Below, piece by piece: positions 8,076 to 17,038 of a DNA stretch of 41,953 nt. Below the pieces are notes generated by a model, which searched no databases, was not told where the DNA came from, and saw only the letters and a list, made by a program, of their open reading frames with translations. This DNA is from Chitinophagaceae bacterium (GTDB taxonomy: Bacteria > Bacteroidota > Bacteroidia > Chitinophagales > Chitinophagaceae). The stretch is from positions 1-41,953 of the forward strand of contig JAIXWH010000128.1 of NCBI GenBank assembly GCA_027484165.1. The letters run 5' to 3'. A program made the translations under genes and the position numbers. Every line of letters begins with the position of its first letter. Position 1 is the stretch's first letter.

Positions 8076-9163
8076 TGACATACGTTAAACAGTTAGATTC
8101 TATTCGAGCAATTGCAGTAGCCTTGGTTGTTTTTTCGCATTGGACATTACTTGGAGCAAATAGTTTTTTTCCATGGGGATCAATAGGCGTAACTGTTTTT
8201 TTTGTATTAAGCGGCTTTCTTATTACTAATATCTTACTGAAAAAGAAGAAGGACATTGAAGAGAACAAGAGTAATGAAAATAAACTGGCTGCCATCGGAA
8301 AGTTTATGATGCGGAGAGCATTGCGAATTTTTCCAATTTACTATCTGTTGCTTATCATCCTTTTCTTAGGAGCAAAATATCTTCCAAATCCGATTCCTCA
8401 GGATTGGAAATACTATGCATTATATGTAGAGAATTACTTGTTTTATTTCAGACAATCTTATCCCGGAGGAAAACTTTCGCCAATGTGGTCTTTAGCAGTT
8501 GAAGAACAATTTTATTTAATTTGGCCATGGTTGATATTTTTTGTCACACACAAAAATATAAAGTATGTTCTAGCCCTAGGTGTTATCATTTCGATTTTTT
8601 CATTACTTATCCTACCTCTTGCTCTTGAGAAAAAAGAATTTATAGTTTTTCTTACTCCTTCTTGTTTTGATGCCTTTTGTTGGGGAGGATTTTTGTCATA
8701 CACCACTGTTTATCAAAAAGAAAATCTTGAAAAATTCTCAAGAGTTTTTAGAATTCTTGGGATAACATCGATAATATTATACATATCCCTCCAATGTCTA
8801 CAAATACCATTTGATTTTATTGCTAGAACTTTGCTTTCTATATTTGTCACCTGGATACTATCGATTATTTTGTTAAATAAAACAGGAGGTTTTGATACTT
8901 TATTTAGTAATCGATTACTAATATCAATTGGTAAAGTTAGTTATGGCATATACCTTTATCATAATTTCATTCCTTTGGCCACCATTGCAAGTATTCACTG
9001 GCTTAAAAAAAATCAAATAATATCTCAGAGCTTTACATGGATGGACAACGAGCATTCTTTGTTTAGTTATTTAATTTATGCATCAATATTATTTCTCATT
9101 GCTTATGCGTCATACTATTTATTAGAAAAACCTATTTTAAAACTTAAATCATATTTTGAATAA
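8075..9163 (+). CDS. acyltransferase-3 family membrane O-acyltransferase (OafA/YrhL type)
   Basis: A 362-residue integral membrane protein. It has the family's opening QLDSIRAIAVALVVFSHW, with Arg and the active-site His in the first membrane segment, then FFVLSGFLITNILL, RRALRIFPIYYL and SPMWSLAVEEQFYLIWPW (the W-S-L-x-x-E-E-Q-F-Y block), and a late GKVSYGIYLYHNF. About ten hydrophobic segments are visible. The family usually moves an acetyl group from cytoplasmic acetyl-CoA to a sugar on the outer side of the inner membrane. No SGNH domain is fused at the C-terminus, so it is the short form. It overlaps the preceding gene by one base (TAATG). Likely role: O-acetylation of the exported glycan. 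Confidence 0.92.
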   Translation: MTYVKQLDSIRAIAVALVVFSHWTLLGANSFFPWGSIGVTVFFVLSGFLITNILLKKKKDIEENKSNENKLAAIGKFMMRRALRIFPIYYLLLIILFLGAKYLPNPIPQDWKYYALYVENYLFYFRQSYPGGKLSPMWSLAVEEQFYLIWPWLIFFVTHKNIKYVLALGVIISIFSLLILPLALEKKEFIVFLTPSCFDAFCWGGFLSYTTVYQKENLEKFSRVFRILGITSIILYISLQCLQIPFDFIARTLLSIFVTWILSIILLNKTGGFDTLFSNRLLISIGKVSYGIYLYHNFIPLATIASIHWLKKNQIISQSFTWMDNEHSLFSYLIYASILFLIAYASYYLLEKPILKLKSYFE

Positions 9164-9188
9164 ATGGTTGAAAAATCCAATTTAAAAA

Positions 9189-9385
9189 ATGCAAATCAAG
9201 TATAACCATAAATTCAGCTCTATCCTTTTTAAAAGAGGATACGAGTTTTTGAAAATTCGTTAGAAAAATTGAGTTTTATTCAGGAAAGACAATATAATGC
9301 GGGACCTGTTATACCAGACAAAAAGTTTACAATACAACCTTTTTATTTTATGGGTATCATTAAAACAACATTAGAAAAGCTGTAA
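9189..9385 (+). pseudogene. possible frameshifted gene remnant
   Basis: This is the only stretch without an intact gene inside the otherwise tightly packed locus (9164-9448). An ATG at 9189 opens 24 codons ending at TAG 9263 (reading MQIKYNHKFSSILFKRGYEF and a few more). Overlapping it in another frame, 50 sense codons run from 9233 to TAA 9385 and read like real protein, including RQYNAGPVIPDK, FTIQPFYFMGII and KTTLEKL at the end. Joined by a single frameshift near 9240-9260 they would make a product of about 65 residues. I do not recognise the family. Possible explanations are the ends of a deleted gene or chance. Confidence 0.35.
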
Positions 9386-9448
9386 TTTATTTTACAAATT
9401 GGTACACTTTAATACAATCAAGGATTAAAATTATAACATTAATCAATC

Positions 9449-10408
9449 ATGCGTACAAATAAACTAGTACTATTAACACCTGTTTTAGACGATTGGGATT
9501 CGCTTTACATATTATTAAAAGAAATAAAAAGTAATTTAGCCAAGTCGCAAATAGACAATTATTCAGTTTTAATTGTAAATGATTTTTCCTCAACTGTTCT
9601 AAGCAAAGAAAAGTTTACAGATCTTAATATCCCTATTCAGATTATTAATCTTAAAAAAAATCTTGGACATCAGAGAGCGATTGCAAGCGGACTTAGTTAC
9701 ATAAATAAAAATTTGAAGTCGGAAAAAGTAATTATTATGGATTCGGATGGAGAGGATCAACCCAACGACATCATTTCTTTATATAAATTATGTAACGACA
9801 CTAATCAAATAGTGTTTGCAAAAAGAACAAAAAGATCTGAATCTTTTGTATTTAAAGTATTTTATAAAATATACAAGAATTTATTTAGGTTTTTTGTTGG
9901 TGAAAAAATTGGCTTTGGAAACTTTAGTATTTTGCCATTTTGTAATTTAGAACCACTTGTACATGATTCTAATTTATGGAATAATTACTCTGCAACAATA
10001 ATGCGCTCTCGTTTACCCTATTTATCATTACCCACTGAAAGAGGTCATCGTTATTCAGGAAAATCAAAAATGAATTTAACTTCATTAATTACTCACGGAT
10101 TTAGCAGCATTTCTGTTTATGCTGATATAGTTTCAACAAGATTAGTCATGCTCTCTGGATTTATTGCAGGTATCACTTTCCTATCTATAATTTTAGTAGG
10201 AATAATCAGATTTTTTACAGACTTCGCTGTTCCTGGTTGGGCAACCTATTCAATATTGGCGATGACAATAATATTATTTCAGGCGTTATTCATGGGCATT
10301 TTTGCACTGTTTATATTCTTGTCATCCAGAAGCAATAAAAGTATTATACCACTCAAGGAATTTGAAATATTTGTATCGTCAATTGATAAAATAAACTATA
10401 ATGACTAA
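9449..10408 (+). CDS. GT2 polyprenyl-phosphate glycosyltransferase (GtrB/DPM1-like) with two C-terminal membrane segments
   Basis: A 319-residue enzyme with a GT2 catalytic domain (about 1-220). It has LLTPVLDDWDS at the start, IVNDFSS (42-48), LKKNLGHQRAIASGL (68-82, a block typical of the DPM1/GtrB group) and the metal motif IIMDSDGEDQPND (95-107). Two long hydrophobic segments follow at about 232-257 and 265-308. This matches enzymes that move a sugar from a nucleotide to undecaprenyl phosphate for use on the periplasmic side. It overlaps the next gene by 8 bases, and a GT-C enzyme that could use such a donor follows two genes later. The trio looks like a periplasmic side-group addition module. 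The sugar is unknown. Confidence 0.85.
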   Translation: MRTNKLVLLTPVLDDWDSLYILLKEIKSNLAKSQIDNYSVLIVNDFSSTVLSKEKFTDLNIPIQIINLKKNLGHQRAIASGLSYINKNLKSEKVIIMDSDGEDQPNDIISLYKLCNDTNQIVFAKRTKRSESFVFKVFYKIYKNLFRFFVGEKIGFGNFSILPFCNLEPLVHDSNLWNNYSATIMRSRLPYLSLPTERGHRYSGKSKMNLTSLITHGFSSISVYADIVSTRLVMLSGFIAGITFLSIILVGIIRFFTDFAVPGWATYSILAMTIILFQALFMGIFALFIFLSSRSNKSIIPLKEFEIFVSSIDKINYND

Positions 10409-11099
10409 ATATATAGGAGAGGAGTTACATGTATTTGAAAATGCAAAAAATTGGAAAAAGTATTTTTCTTCTTTTTTAAAACCATTCATACAAGGAAAAA
10501 CACTTGAAGCAGGTGCTGGTATTGGAGGCACAACTCCATTTTTAAATAATGGAAAACAATCTACTTGGCTTTGCATGGAGCCCGATCTAGAATTGTTAAA
10601 ACAAATAGAGCAAAAAATAAAATCAGGATTATTGCCCGCCAATTGTAAAGGTATTGATGGAACAATATCAGACCTGCATGAAACCTTCGATACAATTATC
10701 TATATAGATGTAATAGAACATATTGAAGACGATAAAAAAGAAATATTAACTGCAGTTTCTAAACTAAATGCAGGCGGACATTTAATCGTTTTAGTGCCAG
10801 CTTTTAATTTTTTATATAGTCCTTTTGATAAAGCAATAGGGCATTACAGAAGGTACAGTAAGAAAATGTTAAGGGATATCATGCCGTCTAATACGATAAT
10901 TAAAAGGAATTTATATCTAGACACTACAGGCTTTTTTTCTTCGTTGGTTAATAAGTATTTTTTAAAACAAAATGAGCCAACAAAAGATCAAGTATTATTC
11001 TGGGATCGTTTTTTGTTAAAGTTTTCAATGATTCTAGATAAGTTATTTTTACATCAATTCGGAAAATCTGTTTTTATTGTTGTAAAAAAACAACACTAA
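10401..11099 (+). CDS. class I SAM-dependent methyltransferase
   Basis: A 232-residue methyltransferase of the Methyltransf_23/11 type. Motif I is LEAGAGIGG (35-43), the strand-2 acid is in CMEPD, motif post II is IIYIDVIEHIEDD and motif III is GGHLIVLVPAF, followed by GHYRRYSKKML, a block frequent in polysaccharide-locus methyltransferases. Its start lies inside the preceding GtrB-like gene (8-base overlap), so the two are probably translated together. They may act on the same substrate, for example a lipid-linked sugar or a sugar on the chain. It could also be a plain chain O-methyltransferase. Confidence 0.84.
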   Translation: MTKYIGEELHVFENAKNWKKYFSSFLKPFIQGKTLEAGAGIGGTTPFLNNGKQSTWLCMEPDLELLKQIEQKIKSGLLPANCKGIDGTISDLHETFDTIIYIDVIEHIEDDKKEILTAVSKLNAGGHLIVLVPAFNFLYSPFDKAIGHYRRYSKKMLRDIMPSNTIIKRNLYLDTTGFFSSLVNKYFLKQNEPTKDQVLFWDRFLLKFSMILDKLFLHQFGKSVFIVVKKQH

Positions 11100-11184
11100 G
11101 AAATTGTTGATACCAAGCATAGAAAAGATACGCTAAAAAATAGCTACCAATTAAAAGTGCCTTGTAAATAAATAAAATATTTTA

Positions 11185-12669
11185 ATGAGAAAAAATCTCT
11201 CTTCTTTTTTCTTACAAAAACCAAACAATTGGAAGTTTTGGATATTGTTATCTTTAATTGCAAAAGGATTGTTTTTCTTTTTTTTATTGTATTCCAACAC
11301 TACTCAAACTTATGTTGGATTTTGGGGTAGTGCAAGTGCAGACACTCCAAGTTATTTTGATCCTATTGACCAATTTATTAAAGATGGAGATTATTTTCCT
11401 GACCATAGAATGCCTGGATATGGAATTATTTATTTGCCCTTAATTTCTTTATTTAAAAAAACAGTAGCGCTTAATATATTGATACTACTTCAATTTATTG
11501 TCGCATCTATTTCAGTTTATTTATTGGCATTAATTGCAAATTATCTATTCAATTCCGACAAATATTTTCATCTTGTTTACTATTTGTTTTTAACAAGTAT
11601 GTATATAAATTTTTATGATCATTTTTTACTAACCGAAAGTTTTACATGTTCTTTTTTAATTATTACAGTTTATTTCTTTATTCGTGCTTTGCTTGAAAAT
11701 AAGAATTTATTTTATTTGTTTTCTGGTGTTTTTTTGACTGAAGTGGTCTTTTTACGTCCAGTTTTCTTACCACTTTTTTTCTTGTTTATAGTTGTACTTG
11801 TTTGGAGATTTCTGCCTCACTTAAAAAAAAGTGCATATCCTACACTGTTTTTTTTACTTCCATTTTTTATAGCCGAATCAATGTGGGTTTCCCATAACTA
11901 TAAAAAGCATGAACGTTTTCAATTATTAATGGCTGCCTTTTTGCCCGGAGAGCTTAATGAAAACTATTATCGACCTTGTTTGGAGTTTTGTCAAAGTTGG
12001 GGTGGCAATTACATTTGGTGGAAAGAGGGAACACCAATTCGATGGTTTGGTGTAGGAATTATTGAAACAGATACATCACTTACCAATTTAATCAAAAAAG
12101 AAAAAATAAAGCTTCCTAAGACTATATACACCTCTAAATTTAATGAGGATAGTCTTGTAAAATTGAGAAGTTTAATTTCTGAGATCAAGAAAGAAGAAAC
12201 CATAAGTCCATGGAGCTCTCAAAGAACAAAAAATGAAAATTTGATTAAGTCAACACTTGATTCTTTTTCCCAATCGATAAAAAAAGAAAATCCGTTTGTT
12301 TATTATATAAAATCTAGGATTAATTATTGTAAATATTTTTTGTTAACAACACGTGCAAATAATCCCTTTGCTATTTACAAAAATAGCATCACAAACGTAT
12401 TGAAAAAACTAGAGCTATTTTATTATTTATTTATTCTTGTCACTGGAATGATTGGGATAATATTATTATTCAAAGAGTTTCAAAAAAATCTTCTTTCATT
12501 GATAGTAATTGGGATACCAATATATACTGTAGTAATTCATCCTATCTTTTTGAGACTAATCGAAAACAGGTATTTCATGCCAGCATATTCTTTTCTAATT
12601 TTATGTTCCGCTTATTGCATTGTAAATGTTTACAATCTTTCGAATAAATTAAAAAAAATAAAACGATAA
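11185..12669 (+). CDS. membrane glycosyltransferase of the GT-C fold (GT39/GT83-like)
   Basis: A 494-residue polytopic protein with about ten membrane segments. The first periplasmic loop contains ADTPSYFDPIDQF (Asp at about 53) and HRMPGYGIIYLPL (about 74-86). That combination of an early acidic residue and an R-x-PGY block is characteristic of PMT_2/ArnT/RgtA-like enzymes that use polyprenyl-phosphate sugars. A second acidic residue sits in LLTESF (E151). A large soluble segment (about 240-395) interrupts the membrane part and is followed by four C-terminal membrane helices. Two genes upstream lies a GtrB-like enzyme that could make its donor. Likely function: transfer of a sugar to the polysaccharide or lipid A core in the periplasm. 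The exact family number is uncertain. Confidence 0.75.
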   Translation: MRKNLSSFFLQKPNNWKFWILLSLIAKGLFFFFLLYSNTTQTYVGFWGSASADTPSYFDPIDQFIKDGDYFPDHRMPGYGIIYLPLISLFKKTVALNILILLQFIVASISVYLLALIANYLFNSDKYFHLVYYLFLTSMYINFYDHFLLTESFTCSFLIITVYFFIRALLENKNLFYLFSGVFLTEVVFLRPVFLPLFFLFIVVLVWRFLPHLKKSAYPTLFFLLPFFIAESMWVSHNYKKHERFQLLMAAFLPGELNENYYRPCLEFCQSWGGNYIWWKEGTPIRWFGVGIIETDTSLTNLIKKEKIKLPKTIYTSKFNEDSLVKLRSLISEIKKEETISPWSSQRTKNENLIKSTLDSFSQSIKKENPFVYYIKSRINYCKYFLLTTRANNPFAIYKNSITNVLKKLELFYYLFILVTGMIGIILLFKEFQKNLLSLIVIGIPIYTVVIHPIFLRLIENRYFMPAYSFLILCSAYCIVNVYNLSNKLKKIKR

Positions 12670-12775
12670 CAGTTGATAAACATTTGCCAACAATCATCAA
12701 TGCTCAATAACAAAAAAACTTCATCCATAGCATCGAAATAAAACCAATAAAAATAGTAGACTCAAGGCAATAATC

Positions 12776-14212
12776 ATGCTTTTTAACTCCATTTCGTTTT
12801 TAATATTTCTACCGATTGTTTTCGTTTTATATTGGTTTGTTACCAACAAAAAATTACGAATTCAAAATCTCATGTTATTAACTGCAAGCTATTTTTTTTA
12901 TGCTTGCTGGGATTATCGTTTTTTGTTTTTACTCATGTTTTCTACTTTGTTGGATTATTATAGTGGAATAAAAATTGAGGAGGCATCAAACAAATCAAAA
13001 AAACAAATTTGGTTATTCATCAGTATTTTCATCAACCTAGGCTTTCTGGGTATTTTCAAATACTATGATTTTTTTGCTCTCTCATTTGCTGAAGCTGTTT
13101 CTCGTATTGGATTTCAAATTCAACCAACAACCTTAAATATCATATTGCCTGTTGGTATTTCGTTCTATACATTTCATGGACTATCTTATGTGATTGATAT
13201 TTACTACCAAAAAATAAAATCAGAAAGAGATTTTATCAACTATGGATTATTTGTGAGTTTTTTTCCTTTGCTGGTTGCCGGCCCAATAGAAAGAGCAACT
13301 CATTTACTACCACAAATTAAAAAAGAAAGAACTTTTAATTATTCAGAAGCTGTACTTGGTTTTAGGCAAATACTTTGGGGGTTGTTTAAGAAGATTGTGA
13401 TTGCCGATAATTGCGCTGTAATTGCAAACGATATATTTAATAATTACCAACATTTGTCTGGAAGTACACTTTTAGCAGGCGCCTTCTTTTTTACTGTACA
13501 GATATACGGCGACTTTTCAGGGTATTCAGATATTGCATTGGGCACAGCAAGGTTGTTTGGCATTGAGTTGCTGAGAAATTTTGCTTTTCCTTATTTCTCA
13601 AGAGATATTGCAGAGTTTTGGAGGAGGTGGCATATCTCATTATCAAGTTGGTTCAGAGATTATTTATACATTCCATTAGGAGGTAGTCAGGGAGGAAGAT
13701 TAAAAAAAATTAGAAACACTTTTATCATCTTTTTAGTAAGTGGATTTTGGCATGGAGCAAACTGGACTTTTATCTTATGGGGTTTAATTAATGCATTGTA
13801 TTTTTTACCGCTTTTATTATCTAACAGCAATCGAGTTCATATGAAAATAGTTGCTGAAGGAAAAATGCTCCCAAGCTTAAAAGAAGCATCACAAATAGCA
13901 TTCACTTTTTTTCTAACCATGATAGCATGGATTTTTTTCAGGTCAGAAACTGTTACACAAGCGATAGGAATCTCCGCAAGAATATTTTCATCATCACTAT
14001 TCTCAATTCCAAATGGTGTTTCGATTGCAATTATGTTTTTGGTAATCTTTTTCTTCTTGATAGAATGGCTTGGAAGGGCCAACAGGTTTGCAATTGAAAA
14101 TTTATTTCCTCATTCTCCAAGATTTTTACGCTGGACTTTTTACTATATTATCATAGTGCTAATTTTTTTATTCGGAGGACAACACCAGCAGTTTATTTAT
14201 TTTCAGTTTTAG
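12776..14212 (+). CDS. MBOAT family O-acyltransferase (AlgI/DltB-like)
   Basis: A 478-residue polytopic protein of the membrane-bound O-acyltransferase superfamily. It starts MLFNSISFLIFLPIVF, as AlgI-type proteins do, and has ILPVGISFYTFHGLSYVIDIYY, QIYGDFSGYSDIALG and EFWRRWHISLSSWFRDYLYI (H286). The catalytic-centre block is SGFWHGANWTFILWG, with the conserved His at 326. Length and order fit AlgI/PatA-like proteins that pass an acyl group, usually acetyl, across the inner membrane. The next gene, 4 bases downstream, encodes an SGNH-like protein, reproducing the two-component arrangement of alginate and peptidoglycan acetylation systems. Target here is probably the glycan of this locus. 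Confidence 0.94.
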   Translation: MLFNSISFLIFLPIVFVLYWFVTNKKLRIQNLMLLTASYFFYACWDYRFLFLLMFSTLLDYYSGIKIEEASNKSKKQIWLFISIFINLGFLGIFKYYDFFALSFAEAVSRIGFQIQPTTLNIILPVGISFYTFHGLSYVIDIYYQKIKSERDFINYGLFVSFFPLLVAGPIERATHLLPQIKKERTFNYSEAVLGFRQILWGLFKKIVIADNCAVIANDIFNNYQHLSGSTLLAGAFFFTVQIYGDFSGYSDIALGTARLFGIELLRNFAFPYFSRDIAEFWRRWHISLSSWFRDYLYIPLGGSQGGRLKKIRNTFIIFLVSGFWHGANWTFILWGLINALYFLPLLLSNSNRVHMKIVAEGKMLPSLKEASQIAFTFFLTMIAWIFFRSETVTQAIGISARIFSSSLFSIPNGVSIAIMFLVIFFFLIEWLGRANRFAIENLFPHSPRFLRWTFYYIIIVLIFLFGGQHQQFIYFQF

Positions 14213-14216
14213 ATAA

Positions 14217-15170
14217 ATGAAAAAATTCATCAGGCAAATCTTGTTTTTCTTTGTGCCGATAATAGTATTATCGGTCATGCTTGATATAGTACTTTCTTAT
14301 CAGCTCAAAAAATCAAAAACACATGCATTTAGAGAATACGCAGTATGGAACGATCTTTATTCAGGAAAGATTAATGCAGATTTGCTGATTATGGGTTCTT
14401 CGCGAGCATGGAGGCATATTGACCCCAGAATATTAGAAGACAGCTTAGGGATTTCTTCCTATAATTTAGGAATGGATGGACAGCATTTGCCGATGCAGCT
14501 TTGGCGTTATGAAACATTTTTAAAGAAAAACAAAAAGCCAAAAACAATAATTTATTCTCTTGACTTTTTTATGTTGACTCACACCGATAAACTCTTCAAT
14601 AAAGATCAGTTTTTGCCTTATTTATTATTTGATTTTGAAGCTGAACAACATTTGAAAAATTACATTGGATTTGATTATTTTGATTACAGAATTCCTTTAG
14701 TAAGATATTGTGGAGCATACAAAGCGATATTTCATGCGTCAAGGATTTCATTATTTCCCAATGCCAATAAAAAAGGGAGAGTCAAAGGATTTTATGCTGA
14801 AAACAAAAAGTGGAATCAGGACTTCGATAAGGTAAAAGCTACCATGAGGAATTATTATGCGACTATTGACACATCTATTTTGAATCAATTTGATAACTAC
14901 CTTCTGAAATGCAGGCAAAATAATATAAAAGTGGTGCTAGTTTATTCGCCCGAATATTTTGAAGGACAAAAATTTGTCATTAACAGACCAGAAATAATAA
15001 AAACATTTGAAAACCTTGCAAAAAAATATAATAATCCTTTTTTAAATTACTCATCAGACACGCTTAGTTTTCAGAAGGCGTTATTTTACAATACAACTCA
15101 TTTAAATAAAAGAGGAGCTGATTTATTTTCAACAAAATTAGCTTCGGATTTAAAAAGGATTTTAAATTAG
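14217..15170 (+). CDS. membrane-anchored SGNH-like protein, partner of the MBOAT acyltransferase
   Basis: A 317-residue protein with an N-terminal membrane anchor (about 7-27) and a periplasmic domain. The SGNH fold is suggested by LLIMGSSRAWRHIDP (nucleophile Ser at 61/62), YNLGMDGQHLP (block II Gly), and a C-terminal FYNTTHLNKRGADLFS block with His 295. The residue three before that His, normally Asp in SGNH/GDSL enzymes, is Asn 292. The family includes DltD, AlgJ, AlgX and PatB-like proteins, which finish acyl transfer to the polymer. Translation is probably coupled to the MBOAT gene 4 bases upstream. With Asn in place of Asp the protein may work with a Ser-His dyad, or the family may vary at this position. 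Confidence 0.75.
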   Translation: MKKFIRQILFFFVPIIVLSVMLDIVLSYQLKKSKTHAFREYAVWNDLYSGKINADLLIMGSSRAWRHIDPRILEDSLGISSYNLGMDGQHLPMQLWRYETFLKKNKKPKTIIYSLDFFMLTHTDKLFNKDQFLPYLLFDFEAEQHLKNYIGFDYFDYRIPLVRYCGAYKAIFHASRISLFPNANKKGRVKGFYAENKKWNQDFDKVKATMRNYYATIDTSILNQFDNYLLKCRQNNIKVVLVYSPEYFEGQKFVINRPEIIKTFENLAKKYNNPFLNYSSDTLSFQKALFYNTTHLNKRGADLFSTKLASDLKRILN

Positions 15171-15186
15171 AATAAGCTACAAAAAA

Positions 15187-16047
15187 ATGCCATTTTTTAG
15201 TATAATCATACCATGTTATAATCGAGCTCCTCAAATCATACACACATTAAAATCACTATTGGAACAAACTTATCAGGATTTTGAAATCGTAGTTGTTGAT
15301 GATGGATCAACAGACAATACTAAAAATGTTTTAAAGTCTTATATTGAAAAAAGTCAATTAAAATACATTTATCAAGAAAACCAGGGTGTTAGTGTAGCCA
15401 GAAACAAAGGATCAACTCATGCAAATGGAAAATATTTAATTTTTTTAGATAGCGATGATAAGGTTGAAAAAAATTGGCTAAAAGATTTTTATGATGTCAT
15501 AATCAGTGAAAAGTCATCAATTGTTTATTGTTCTATGAAAAAAGTTGATAAGAATGGTAATATAATATTAGTAAATTCAAAAAAGCCATATAAAAATTCC
15601 AATAGTAAGGGGATAATAAATACAGGATCTTGGGCAATTGAACAATCTAAATTTTTTGAGGCAGGAATGTATGATGAACAATTAAAATTCGGCGAAAACA
15701 CAGAGCTCAGAATTAGATTAGATAAAATGAATCTTTCTATAGGTTTTGTTGATAATTTCAATTTTATTTATAATTTATCTGATTCCGTAGGCAGCCAAAA
15801 CAATCAAAATAAACTAGATTCAATTTTGTATACATTAGATAAACACTCGTTATATTTTAACAAAAATCCAAGATTAAAAAAACTTCAATTGCAAACAGCA
15901 GCAGTTGCGGCAATAAAACTTGGGATGTATCAAAAAGGAAATCAAATTTTTAAAAAAGCACTTCTTGAAAATAAAACAAATTTAAAGTTGTGGTTACAGT
16001 ATTTGATTTCATCTAATACTTTTTTTATAAAACTTATTTGGAAATAG
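15187..16047 (+). CDS. glycosyltransferase family 2
   Basis: A 286-residue GT2 enzyme starting FSIIIPCYNRAPQIIHTLKS. It has VVVDDGSTDNT (35-45), NQGVSVARNKG (65-75) and metal-binding LDSDD (87-91). A weaker acidic motif appears at FGENTELRIRL, where canonical family members have an ED dipeptide. The C-terminal third is helical, without membrane segments. It is close in type to the two other small GT2 enzymes of the locus but not a recent duplicate of them. Start ATG at 15187, 16 bases after the SGNH gene; 8 bases separate it from the best start of the next gene. Sugar specificity unknown. Confidence 0.87.
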   Translation: MPFFSIIIPCYNRAPQIIHTLKSLLEQTYQDFEIVVVDDGSTDNTKNVLKSYIEKSQLKYIYQENQGVSVARNKGSTHANGKYLIFLDSDDKVEKNWLKDFYDVIISEKSSIVYCSMKKVDKNGNIILVNSKKPYKNSNSKGIINTGSWAIEQSKFFEAGMYDEQLKFGENTELRIRLDKMNLSIGFVDNFNFIYNLSDSVGSQNNQNKLDSILYTLDKHSLYFNKNPRLKKLQLQTAAVAAIKLGMYQKGNQIFKKALLENKTNLKLWLQYLISSNTFFIKLIWK

Positions 16048-16055
16048 TTTTCAAT

Positions 16056-16928
16056 ATGCAAAAGGAAACCCAAAAAGAATTTTTAGTTTCTGTTATTATA
16101 CCAGTATACAATGCTTCAGCTTTTGTAGAAGAAGCAGTAATTTCTGCAGTGAACTTGACGGAAGTTGGAGAAATTATTTTAATTGAGGATGGATCAGAAG
16201 ACAACTCTATAGAAAAATGCATTTTATTAGAATCTAAATTTTCGAAAGTAAAACTATATACTCATATAGGAAATAAAAACAAAGGTGCATCCGAAAGCAG
16301 AAACCTAGGTATATCAAAGGCTACTTTTCCAATGATATCTTTTTTAGATGCTGACGATGTATATTGTAAAAATAGATTTGTAAAGGATAAGATATTGTTA
16401 TCTACCCATCCAAATCTAGATGGATGTTATTCCGCAGCAAGGTATCTAAATGAGCCATTTGGCAAGGTTTTCACATTAAGAAAAAAGATTGAACCCTCTA
16501 AATTATTCCATTCTTTACTAAGGGGAACATATGGACACTTTCATACAAATGGAATAACTCTAAAAAAAGAAGTGTTTGATTCCATAGGATATTTTAACCC
16601 AATTCTTCATCTTCATCAGGATGCAGAGATGTGGTTAAGGGTGAGTTTTTCAAAAAAAATACAAGGAGCTGAGCTCGATGAATCCGTAGCACTAATTAGA
16701 AGACATGAAGGCAACAGAATTTGGAAAGGTCAGTCAAATAAAACCAAGTATTTAGCTTACATAACATTTTATGATTGGGTAATCAAGAAAAAAATCAATA
16801 TTGTTGATTTATTTTTACTGGTAAGAAAAATAACTTTATTACAGTACAAAATTGAAAACAGAAACTATATTATACTACTTGTTTTAAATTGTATAAAATC
16901 AATAAAAACTAAATTCAAACTAATTTAA
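16056..16928 (+). CDS. glycosyltransferase family 2
   Basis: A GT2 enzyme of 290 residues from the ATG at 16056. A TTG at 16038 would add six residues and overlap the preceding gene, but the ATG gives a normal N-terminus and spacing, so I prefer it. Motifs: VSVIIPVYNASAF (11-23), LIEDGSEDN (42-50), NKGASESRNLGI (75-86) and the metal motif LDADD (97-101). A later LHQDAEMWLRVSF supplies the acidic pair. Gene context gives only a general chain-assembly role. No membrane segment is obvious apart from a mildly hydrophobic stretch near the C-terminus. Confidence 0.87.
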   Translation: MQKETQKEFLVSVIIPVYNASAFVEEAVISAVNLTEVGEIILIEDGSEDNSIEKCILLESKFSKVKLYTHIGNKNKGASESRNLGISKATFPMISFLDADDVYCKNRFVKDKILLSTHPNLDGCYSAARYLNEPFGKVFTLRKKIEPSKLFHSLLRGTYGHFHTNGITLKKEVFDSIGYFNPILHLHQDAEMWLRVSFSKKIQGAELDESVALIRRHEGNRIWKGQSNKTKYLAYITFYDWVIKKKINIVDLFLLVRKITLLQYKIENRNYIILLVLNCIKSIKTKFKLI

Positions 16929-17038
16929 AAGCTAAGAAAAGAAAGGCTGAAAGTCCTATTTTGAGGGCAACAAAAAAATTCATTAAGGCTTCAAAATTTA
17001 GCGGTTATTTAAAAATATTACGTATTAATTCAAAAAAT

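Noticed and set aside
16038-16055. TTG start six codons upstream for the GT2 gene at 16056
   Set aside because: It would overlap the preceding gene by 10 bases, and the ATG at 16056 gives a normal N-terminus directly ahead of the fold.
16961-17038. N-terminal extension of the methyltransferase from a TTG at 16961
   Set aside because: The added 26 residues are Lys/Ser-rich, without recognisable structure, and an ATG at 17039 is available; the AT-rich frame is open by chance.
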